Positions 35,995-45,812 of a stretch of DNA of 64,000 nucleotides are shown piece by piece; positions within the stretch are counted from its first letter, which is position 1; each line of letters begins with the position of its first letter. This stretch comes from Eudromia elegans (taxonomy: Eukaryota; Chordata; Aves; Tinamiformes; Tinamidae). Made by a program: the position numbers and the translations under genes. The stretch lies in the NCBI GenBank assembly GCA_003342815.1, contig PTEX01000310.1:428070-492069 (forward strand), in the 5' to 3' direction. The notes beneath the pieces are model-generated. The model was not told where the DNA came from. It worked only from the letters and a program-made list of their open reading frames with translations, and did not search any database.

Positions 35995-38900
35995 CACAAA
36001 ACAAAAGTAAATGGAAGCAATGGAGATAAGATGTTCTCCTGATAAGGACTGATGTCTACTTTTAGTGGAAATTTATATCTCATCAACCAGGATGTCTCTG
36101 AAGTTAATGATATTTAGCTTTGCTCTGTCATATATATTTTTTCCTCATCCTATGTAAATATTAGTATATGTTTTTCATGGCCGCTGCAAGCTAGGTAGGG
36201 TGAGCAGTGTAAGAACCAAATTCTGTTTGAAAGAACTGGGATACCCAGTAAAGTTGCATGACTTTTCAATGACAGTTCAGCCTTCGGATTGTATGAACTC
36301 TTGGAGCGCAGAATGGAACTATATTTGTCTGCAACCTAGAATATTCAACTGCTATTGATTAATAAGTTTTAATAGAAGTTGTATTAATATCATTTTTTTC
36401 CCCAAAACTAGGCCTTCTGTCATGTTCAGCATAAATCCCCATTCCTAGTTGTTCTAGATAATGTTGTTCTAAAGTTGTTCTAAATAATAAACCTCTGATA
36501 ATGGGGAATTCTTCAGCAGAGTAGAATAGAATTCCTTTTAGGAACTGTTGGACAGAGCTGTGTTTCTCTTTTGAAGTAGTTCTTGGAGCAATTGACGTGT
36601 TTCTTGTATTTTTAGAGCGACGTGACTTAAGTTGTATTTAGCCATGGTGGGGCACAGTAGTTATACGTTGTGGAGACCAACCCTTCTACTCTTCCATCAC
36701 ATGCTGTTATTAATGCAGATTCATCTGACAGGTTGTATAGAATTAAAAAATCCCACAAATAAGCATCTCCCTTCAAAAACACTTTTTGGGGATTAAAAAG
36801 AGATGAATCAAAATTGCATAATGTCACTTGCAAAAGCATGACTTTTTCCAGGGAGGTTTTGTGGCGCTCTGCTGTTATCTTCTCCTTAGGCCAGTAGCTC
36901 TAATGAATACTCTTAAACACATAAGCTGATTGTGTTGATTAGAGGGAGAATGGGAAAACTAAACTGTATATTTGCATAATGAAATGTGTCTTGCAAAGAC
37001 AACTCCTCTGTGAGATCTCTCTCTTCACCTCATGCAAAAGATACAAAGGTCCTTGGGGCCTTACAACACCAGACTTTGATCTTCTAGGTATGTGGACATT
37101 AGAAGGTCTTGTATTTTACCTACCTCCATATATAAAAGAGAACAGGGGCCCTAGAGCTCCTGAGAGCTTTCCCAATTACTTCACTCCAAGTGGAATTTCT
37201 GAGCATATTCCCTAGGTAACTCTCTCCAGTGCTTCTGCTGAGGAGGCCTCTCTTGGAGGAGATCAGCAGTCTCACTGCATGCTGCCTAAGCTGTTACCAT
37301 TTACCCCAGCTATTACTCTTACCCCAATTCCTGCATTCTCTACTGGAATTGCTTCTTCCCCATTGGCAACTCCAGGAATCACTGGAGAAAAGAAAGCAAC
37401 TGCAAGTCAGCTTAGTTGAGAGCACAGCACTACCTAGCAGTTAGGATCATGATCTGGACATCTTCATTCAAAATCCCCCTTGTTGTAAAGCTCCTCTGCT
37501 TTTGGTGCCCTCTTCATTCCCCCCATAAACAGTTCTGTCTTTCCAGTGCCTTTCCAGCTTAATTTAATGTGTTAGGAAGATATTTTATGGTAGTGCTTGA
37601 CTGAACTGACTGTCAGAAATTTTTTGTTTGGGAGCACAGGCTTCCACCTTGATCATTTCTTTTGTTGTACATGCACAAGAGTCTAGATTTTTGAAACACT
37701 GGAGAAACATTTCAGAGTCATGCCTCTCGTGGTCCTTGGATACTCCCGGAATGGGAAGGGAGCATTACTTCCCTTGACAAGACCTCTCATTTGTCTTTGT
37801 CATTAAAACTATGTGCTGTCATACAAGAATCCCTGTATACACACGTACCCTCCCCTAGTTGTACATGCAGGTATAGACTGAGATAATTATTTCAGTTCTA
37901 CAGCCACACTAGCCTTTCTCCTAGTGAAAGGTTATGATTATGGAGACTATTATGTGTCATTAAGATAATAATATTGCTGAATATGTAGCAATGGCAATGA
38001 CTATATATTCCCCTAGGTCTGAGTTCTGGTTTTAGTTTGGTAGGGACATGTGAAACAATTCTGCTTGCCAGGTGGGAGGAAATTTGCCTGGCTTTCAAAA
38101 GATTGTTGTGTCAGCACTTGATAGGCGTCTTGCTAAGCAATAATAATAATAAATGTTCCCAGGCTGTGCTTGTTTTGTAATTGGGCTTTAGCACAAATTG
38201 CTCCAAGTGAGGGGACTCCATCAGTGTAAATACACAGATGGAGGCTATCATGCCATGTGTTGCAAGTGGTATTACCGAACTGATCTAAAAGGATGGAACA
38301 TTTATGTAAAATAACGATTCAATACAGAGTTATAATGTGAAGGCTAGTGAAAACAATAAAAAGGGATTTAAAAATTCTGCAAAGAGACGTTTTTAATCAG
38401 AAACTACAGGAAGGAGGGAAACAGGCCTTGAATGGAAACCCTGCCTCCCTGTGGAGCTTTCTGAACACCTCTCTGAAGTGCCTGATACTGGCAATGGTTT
38501 AGTGATACCACAGACCTGATTCTTCTTGACTTCTCCCATGACAGCAATATTTACAAACGTGTCAAGAAGTCACGGTGACACGCATGGCAGAACTGATGGC
38601 TGCTTGTCTGCGTTAGCCCTTACTGAGTGGGCAGCAGACACAGCCTTGCCTTTGAGTTGTGGTGCCTCTCACGCTATTTTCCAGCCAGCCTTTTATGACG
38701 ACTAGAGTTCATCAGGCAGATCATTATATCTCTCACTCACAAATGCTTTTGAAGCATTTGCAAAGTCCTGAGCTTGGCAAAATCCTGAGAGCATATTGAG
38801 TTTGTGTGGCCAGCCGTAACCTGTCTGTGCACTAGCTATGACAGTCTTTGTCCAGAGGGCAATGGGAGACAGGGTGAGCTGGTATAAAGCCCGAAGTAAT

Positions 38901-40172
38901 AGAAACCTAAAAGTGATAGTTTGTTGGACAGTAACAGCTCCCAAACACTTTTTATTTGGATGTGGAAGTGTAAAGGCTCGAGTTTCAGTCCTTGGGAATA
39001 ATTAATCCCTAAAGAGTGGGAAACAATACAACGTGCAATTGGTGGGCCGTCCTGATGAAGGCAAGTAAGAGCAGAATTATTTTGGGGGCTGTTAACTGTG
39101 CTGACTAACAGAGAGTTGATTAATTCTGTAAGGATAGTGTTTTGGGCAGTTTCCCAGACTTCAAATGCCTGCAGGCAGACTTGTCCATATTTGTGGTATA
39201 TTTGAGGTCTGGTGTTCCTCCTTTGGGCCATATATTTTAAGAGGAAATGTTGCTGGAAGGAAACATTGCTGCAGAGTAGCAGTCTCCTCTGAAGCGCTTT
39301 CCAAAGAAATGCTAAGGCCAAAGGTCTTATTTTTTCAGGGCAGAAAATGAGAATCTCTAAACTTTTACTGTTATAAATAGCCATGGGCAAGGCTCTAAGG
39401 ATGGATGCCTGTGAGATTATATCAGGGGTTATTGTTCCCCAAACTGAGCAGAAGTAAGGTTTGTGTTTAATTCCTGCATATTTTTTTTGTTGCCAAGCAC
39501 AGTGTTATCATTAAACAGATAGCAAATAATTGCAATAAATCTTGCAATCTTGTGAGTTTTCCATTCCTCTACTCTGGTGCTGCTAATTTCTTCTCCATCT
39601 CAAAAGGGACAAAAATATGTCTTATTTCTAATGCCAGATGACAGTTTGATACTAGAGGAATCTTTAAATATATTATTTTTCTAGTCATACTAGTAGCAAT
39701 GCTGATTAAATCCACATTAGATTAGTGCAGATGATCTGTATCAGGAGAAAATGCAGAACAATGAGGGGAGCACTGAAATGGAACCCGGGACGTTCTGCTG
39801 TTGGATGGAAAGCAAGATTGGGTAAAAAAAAAAATGCATAGATGAAAGCCAGCCAGTCTAATTAATCAATGGATTAGTTTGCTTGCCATGGGCATTATGA
39901 CGCTCAATTTTTGCATCACCACCATAGGCTTAATGTGAAACTGAAGTGATACAAAAGCCCTATGTTGCCTCTAGGGAGCCTGACGGGCAGAGCATTAGCA
40001 AAGCCCTGACATTTCCACACAGTTGTTGCACGCATAGAGCCAGGGGTCTGCCTGGAGTCGCAGGGCACCTTCGTTGTCTGCTGCAAGGCGTCTGCCCAGG
40101 TCATATGCAGCCACACGGTAATACCCCATTGTAGCAGTCAAATCACCATGTTACTTATTAATTCCTGCAATC

Positions 40173-40188
40173 TTTTTTTTTTTTTTTT
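40173..40188. repeat. Poly-T tract (16)
   Basis: Sixteen T followed by a C/T-rich stretch. On the plus strand it resembles a polypyrimidine tract, but no good acceptor AG follows within the usual distance. Confidence 0.95.
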
Positions 40189-40779
40189 CCTCTCCTTAAC
40201 TTGCATTATTTTACAAATAGTTCTTTACTACATTTTCACCTGAATGCTATCCACACCCTCAAGACAGTAGCTAATAGTCAGCAGTCAAAATAAAACTAAA
40301 TAGCCCTCTGGGTATTAAATGATAAGGGAATTGCTGCCTTTTTTAGTGATTGTCAGTACTATAATGTATGCTAAAAATCATTCCAACCAAGGGCATGTGG
40401 CAGCAATGGAATTTGATGTACAATCATTTTTAAGGAACAGCCTGTGCCTTAATATAATCCATAAAAAGTTTCCAAACTTCCTGAAATCAGTCTTTTCTGT
40501 TTCCAAGTCTGCATATGATCTCATAGGAAATGATCTGGGAGAGGCTGGCTGCCCTTTTGCATAATCAAGGTGGTATTGTTCTTCTTATGCCTAAAGTTAC
40601 ATGGATGCCTGATACAAGTTCAGTGATCCACTCTTCCGCTGCAGTCTAATCCCTGTTATCAGACTTTGCAGTGATTTCGGTGGCATTAGATAAAACGGTA
40701 ACTGAGACGACCAAAGCGTGATTTAAAGACTGGCCTTGATAATGTCATTCATTTGCTTTGTCACCCTTTTTGCACTTAC

Positions 40780-40821
40780 CTCTTAAAAAGAATTCCTAAG
40801 CCATGTGCTGCCAAGTGAAAT
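40780..40821 (-). other. Candidate 42-nt microexon, minus strand
   Basis: On the minus strand the acceptor reads GTGCTTCTCTCTTTCAG|A, with the first exon base at 40821. The donor reads TTTAAGAG|GTAAGTG, with the last exon base at 40780. Both are close to the vertebrate consensus, and this is the best-matched pair I found in the window. The interval is 42 nt, a multiple of three, and exactly one frame is open: one leading base completes a codon, then FHLAAHGLGILFK, then two trailing bases. Microexons of this size are typical of neuronal and muscle genes. No identity can be given from 14 codons, and chance pairing of sites is possible. Confidence 0.25.
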
Positions 40822-41954
40822 CTGAAAGAGAGAAGCACAAATATCTAAAACAAATGCTTGAGGTTTATTTTGCAGTAGGCTCAGAAATACAGCACGAGGT
40901 AAGCAATCTGTGCCTCACTAAGTTTTATAAACTACGGCAGTAGCAAGGAGGATGGTGAGGAAAATATCTGACCCATGTATAGATGTGATGTTATATAATG
41001 TCTCTTGTAAGCTAGCAGCAGACACAGAGGATGTGTTCTTCCATTGTAGCCCTTTAAATGGCCCCAGAAAAATGTTTTACATAAATGCAGAGTACTTCAT
41101 GCAGTGCTTATTAAAGGTTCTTTTATATCCTCGGGATACCCAGGGTTTCCTTAATATATTTAGCCCGAGAAGGGAAACACTCCAAGGAGCTTCAGTCTCT
41201 GAAAGCCTTGTATGGCAGCTAGCATTAATCTTTGTTGGCTGGGGAGAAAGAACAAAAGTATCTGTGTTTTGTAACTGTGCAGAAAGTACAATTATGGTCT
41301 AGTTAACGTGAATGGATAGTAGCTGCACTGAATTGAAATTGCAGTGAGCCTAAGCAGAGGGCTCTGTGGCACTCTGCTTACTGCAGAGTTGTTAAGCTTG
41401 GCACTCTGCTCTGGGCTCCAGTCAAACATTTTCTTAACCATATTAGGTTATATGGAAATTGTCCAAAAAGCCATAGGCTTTTGATGTACTTACTGTTTGT
41501 GCACATATCTTATGGAGTAGGCAGCCACTGCTTTTCTTAGGAACTAGCAGGTTTAATAAAATAAGACAGATGGAGCCCTTTAAGAACCGTCGCTGAAGTT
41601 TGATAACCACAGCAACAGAAAAACCCTTTCGTAGGACAAAGGAATCAAAATTAATAATTTGACATTATTAAAAAAGTTGTTAGCGTTTCCCTTGGGCGAT
41701 TCATCCATGGATCTTGATCGCTCTGCAGATTGCCTGCTCTGGAAATCAGAGCCAAAAGCTTTGTAGGTGAATATTTTGCAGGAAGGTGAAAAATGGACTG
41801 CAGTGAACCTGAATGACTAACATAATCTTATGTTCCCTTTGGTGGACTCATCAAGGCATGGTAATCTGTAGCAGAGGAGACTGAGTGAGCAAGTGGATCA
41901 AGCAGTTCCCTTGTCCCAAAGACAAAAAGCATAGGACTCAGCATTTATTTTCAG
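40822..41954. other. Unique sequence with an unrecognised 116-codon plus-strand frame
   Basis: A plus-strand frame at 40952-41302 has no domain, signal peptide or repeat that I recognise, and frames of this length are expected by chance in a window of this size. A donor-like GAG|GTAAGC lies at about 40898 on the plus strand. Confidence 0.4.
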
Positions 41955-42026
41955 GAGTGCCTTAGGATGGAGCCCCTGAGAGACTGGAGCCTCTGGTGGA
42001 TGGCCCTTATGGGATGCTGGGCTCTG
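41955..42026 (+). other. Candidate first coding exon, plus strand, signal-peptide-like
   Basis: An acceptor-like ATTTATTTTCAG|GAG ends at 41954, and a donor GGGCTCTG|GTATGTAC follows 42026. The 72-nt interval is a whole number of codons. An ATG at 41967 sits in a good start context (A at -3, G at +4). The predicted start has a short charged head (MEPLRDW) and then a hydrophobic Trp-rich stretch (SLWWMALMGCWAL), which resembles a secretory signal peptide. Without a splice the frame runs on to a stop at 42152. I do not recognise a protein, and a coincidence is quite possible. Confidence 0.2.
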
Positions 42027-42105
42027 GTATGTACAGGGCTAGGCTGCAGGTGTCAAGGAGATCATCAGAAACCTATCTGGATTGGTATAAAGGCAACCAT
42101 CCTGA

Positions 42106-42133
42106 TGCCCAGTAACTTCTCAGTTACTGGGCA
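42106..42133. repeat. Perfect hairpin, 12-bp stem, 4-nt loop
   Basis: tgcccagtaact and its exact complement agttactgggca flank the loop tctc. A GC-containing perfect stem of 12 with a tetraloop is unlikely by chance at any one site. It is too short for a microRNA precursor and has no T-run after it. It may be a local inverted duplication. Confidence 0.9.
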
Positions 42134-42284
42134 CATAAAATTCCACCAATGAGAGAGCAAATACTTAATTTTGGAAATTCAAAAATATATTTTTCACCCC
42201 AAACTTTTAAAAGAATGTTTTCAGAATTTACCTGACAATTTTTATGTTCTTGAGAGGAACCACAATTTGAGAAGTGTGAGTGCT

Positions 42285-42740
42285 GGATAAGCATATCATT
42301 CCATCAGGTCTGACCTGCAGTCTCCTAGACTGTGCCATTAAAATTGCTTTCTTGACCATACATCTGTTCCCACTATTTTTATTTTAATACTGTTACCTGT
42401 AGCTATAACACCTAGAAATTTGCTGAAATGATACTTTGCCCCTGCTAATACTGTTCTAATAGTTTCCACATCTTCTCAGGATTTAGTCAGTGGGTGCATC
42501 CTTAGCTCTTTCAGTCTGTCTTTGTAACTCAGTCCCTTTGCTTGCTTAGCATTTTTATGGCTCTCCTGTGATCTTCCTCAGTATTGTTATTGTCATTCAG
42601 GAAATGAGTTCTCCAGAGCTGAATGAAGAACTCCAGGGGTGATCATCACAGAGCTGTATTAGGTATACTACCTTTCTTACCTGTGATGTTGTCTTTTGTA
42701 ATTTGTTTAGTATTGATCTCTTTTTTGCTACATTGTGCAC
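42285..42740 (-). mobile_element. Old, degenerate CR1-type LINE fragment, minus strand
   Basis: 'atcattccatcaggtctgacctgcagtctcctag' resembles the 3' region of old CR1 subfamilies that carry 'atcatctagtctgacctcctg'. Farther right, 'ctttcagtctgtctttgtaactcagtcc' and 'atttttatggctctcctgtg' match the typical order of CR1 3'-region landmarks, followed by 'gttctccagagctgaa' and 'ctccaggggtgatcatcaca'. It is much more diverged than the copies at 4946 and 52266, which implies an older insertion. Boundaries are approximate. Confidence 0.65.
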
Positions 42741-45311
42741 TGATTTAATGCATACGTCTTAAAAAGTTGGTATATACGTGTCCAACTAAACCATTTGTGC
42801 TTTTTTATTGTGAATTTTGATGACATCTTTCAAAAATGCAGAAATGGCTGAAAGCATGTACTTGGCTTGTAGCTAAAGGCAACAATATGTTGTCAGGAAG
42901 TTAAGATAATGCATGAGTTCTGACTGTGGTTTTGCTGCTGATGGGTGATATGCCATTTAACGTCTCAGTCCTGTATCCGTATGGGTTAGGAGATGCTAGC
43001 AGTGTACTTGCTGCATTTGGAAAGGCTGCCGTCAGGGTCAGTTCAGGTTTGTACATGAGCTGGAAAGTATGAAGATCTGCAAATGCAAAGTATTTGGGCA
43101 AAAAGCTGCACCACATTGCGTGGTCTGTAAGCTTACGCTGTCCAGGCTTGTGGAACTCTAGGAGGACCGTCATTAAAATTCTATTTGTGTATAATTGTTT
43201 ATCACCTTGTTTGCTAAAAGAAGAGAGGAACTAAATCAAACAAAAAGAATGAACTTTATATTGGGTGTAAACCCTGCAGAGTTCAGCAGAGACCTATTAA
43301 GAATATTGTTTTAACATGTCCCAAATGTGCTTTGTTGTGTTGCCCAGCTGTTGATTTTTATTTTGAGGGCTGCACGAGCAAGTACACAATCAGCAGAATG
43401 TCTCAGAAAGGGAAGTGAGCCTGTCTTATGTTAAGTTGTGTTTATGTGGGCTCAGTTGATTTGATCTTGTGAGGAGCCAGTGCCTACTCATGCTATACAC
43501 ATGTTGAGGGGCTCTTCCAAGTCTCCTAACAGCTCTGACAGCCAGGCTGACTCCTGCACAGGGTCTTTTTAATCAGGTCCAATATTGCTTCTGTGAGTTG
43601 GGAATATAGATGTATGCATGATTTATAGTTTTGTTAATGTATGTTTATATTTGAGAGTGAATGTTTTGAGGTGGCTGAAAATCTAATAGAAGAAAATTTT
43701 TCTCAAGGATAGTCCACTGTAAATAGCTGCTGTTAGGTTATTGATAGATTACAAAACCACTTGTGTGAAAGTACTGATCGGGTGAAGGCCATTGCTGTAT
43801 GTTTCATAGAGACTAGAATCATAGGTGAGGACTGAAAGGATGGTGGATGAAAGGCTTGAAAGATGCAAGGATGGCACTGAAAGTAACTATTTATGTTCTT
43901 CTGCAACCTCCACAACTTGTGAGACTGAGGCACACTAATTGGAAATGCAACCTCACTGCTGATTTCATTCAAAGAACATGAGAGAGGGGTGGCAAGTGAA
44001 ACACATCTCTTTTGGTTCCCATTTTTGATCCAGTGCAGAAAGGACCTCTATTAGTTTAATTCTTAAAAAAAAAAATCATTTCTATGAAATTTAGACCTGA
44101 CGTAGTCTCTCTGAAGAAAAGCTACTGTCTAAAAGATTTGCCAGCAAAAGTTTCTGAGAGCAGTTTGCAAATGTTGGCACTGTTTTGTCTGAGCCCTGGT
44201 TCAGCTTTAATTATAAGAGGAACGTAGTCCTGATTTGGGTCTTAAAAAGGTTGTGCTCTATCTCGTTTGGGTTGCACATTAAAATGAATAAACAGAAAAA
44301 CACACCACCAACAACAACAGAAAAAGAAATGAAATGGCTAATCAAAAAGAAATATTAAAGTTAAAAAACAGTACAAAATTTGTACAAATCTGAGCAAACT
44401 AAACATATAGTTTTATATTTAACCCTGAGCTACTTGGTGACAGAAAGGTTTGAGTGACAGGGCCCATGGAGAATGCAGTTCTCCCAAGCCATGCACAAGT
44501 CTGGTTTGGCAAAGGTGGCTACAGCCTGGCTCTGAGCATCAAGGTCTTTAGTGACCTTCTAAGTACAACAGTAGGAGATTTTTCCTAGAGTTATGCCAGC
44601 ACTAATGAAGCTGGAATTTGGGTGGATCCAACCTCCTGTTATAAGTGTGCATAAAAGGGAACTATTCTAAAGTAATGATTGCTTCTGACCCACCTATGTA
44701 TTCAGAGTATAATTCAAAATTATGATATACTTCTGGATGACTTGTTTCTACATACCTCTTTTCAATTGCTTCACTGTGGCATGTAGCATAGAGGACTACT
44801 ATATTTTGTCAAGTGGGAAGAAGGGAGAAAAATCTTCCTATTGCTGGATTATTCTCCCCCTGCACACCTCTTCCAAAATTTTAGTTAATCAAATTTTTGG
44901 GAAGATGATTAAGTAGCTCTAGTGTAAAAGAAGATGTTGTCTGAACAAAATGTGTAACTGGTGCCTGTGAGGTTGAGGGAGCAGAACTCATGCTCCAGGG
45001 TGTAAACTGAATGCTAGGGATTCAGAAAAGAGTTCACCCGTCTTATCCTGCTTGTTATTGCGCAGTCATGGCTTTACTTCATCGTCTGAATTTCTTATAT
45101 ACCCTCAGCAGGTTAGTGAGGGTGGCAGGGTAGCAGCAGAACTGGAAGGTTGATGTTATGGGTATGATCCAAACAGATATAACAGACCTTTAAAATAATA
45201 GGAAAAGGATTAGCAGAAGCAAAATTAAATATGTGAAAGAATTCAAGTGAAAGTAGGAATGGTTGGGGAGGGGAATTTCCAAGGGCAGGAGATACTGAAA
45301 AGTTAGGGTTA

Positions 45312-45350
45312 GTAACTGTTCTTTGTAACTGTTCTTTGTAACTGTTCTTT
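45312..45350. repeat. Perfect 13-bp tandem repeat, three copies
   Basis: gtaactgttcttt occurs three times head to tail with no mismatch. Perfect identity suggests recent slippage or duplication, and copy number may vary between individuals. Confidence 0.97.
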
Positions 45351-45758
45351 AAAATATCTCTTTAGATTTTTAGATTAATTTCTTTTTTTCCCTGAAAGGA
45401 AAAGAAATTAACAGACTTTAAAATTGTGTGTTTAGGAAAAAGAAGTCTGCATCTTGAGATCATTATATTTCTATAGCTATCCCAGTCTGGCTTTAGATTG
45501 GAGTCTTAATGCTGATTTGATTGTTATCTATGATTAACAATGCAGTGTCCATAGAGTATGTTGTGTGCTGCCTTTGTTACATCTGTCATCGATTTTTGAT
45601 ACCTTTTGGCTATGAGGATTATTTGACTTGCCAGCAGAATCTTAAGAATCTGTCTCTGCAAGAGCTGCTGTGGAGAAGGTAGTGCAACTGTTTGCTCCCT
45701 CTGCGTTCCTGTGGTCTTTTGAAGGATTCCAGTTTACTGCTGTTCTTGTTTAAGTTAT

Positions 45759-45812
45759 TGTGTGTGCATATATGTATACACAGATGTATATGTATGTATA
45801 TTTACATACATG
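45759..45812. repeat. Mixed TG/TA/ATGT low-complexity stretch
   Basis: Alternating purine-pyrimidine sequence made of imperfect tgtg, catatatgtata and tgtatgtata units. It is an eroded microsatellite. Confidence 0.75.

Larger units (their letters stand above)
32578..40779. other. AT-rich sequence with no gene recognised
   Basis: About 8 kb, with the largest frame about 180 codons on the minus strand at 38836-39390, discussed under rejected items. A donor in frame with a short plus-strand frame occurs near 37087 (CTTCTAG|GTATGT), but its acceptor is weak. (AAT)n runs occur near 38140-38153. The interval 39850-39890 has homeodomain-type TAAT motifs. No RNA gene was recognised. Confidence 0.45.

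Noticed and set aside
38836-39390. Minus-strand open frame of about 184 codons
   Set aside because: The listed start is not ATG, the first ATG being two codons in. I recognise no domain, and a rough count of stop spacing in 64 kb suggests about one frame this long by chance.
40952-41302. Plus-strand 116-codon frame
   Set aside because: No recognised motif and no supporting signals. Chance length.
43800-43840. 'catagagactagaatcataggtgaggactgaaagg' as a possible CR1 3' end
   Set aside because: Only the atcatag string and a vague continuation match. No further CR1 landmarks follow.
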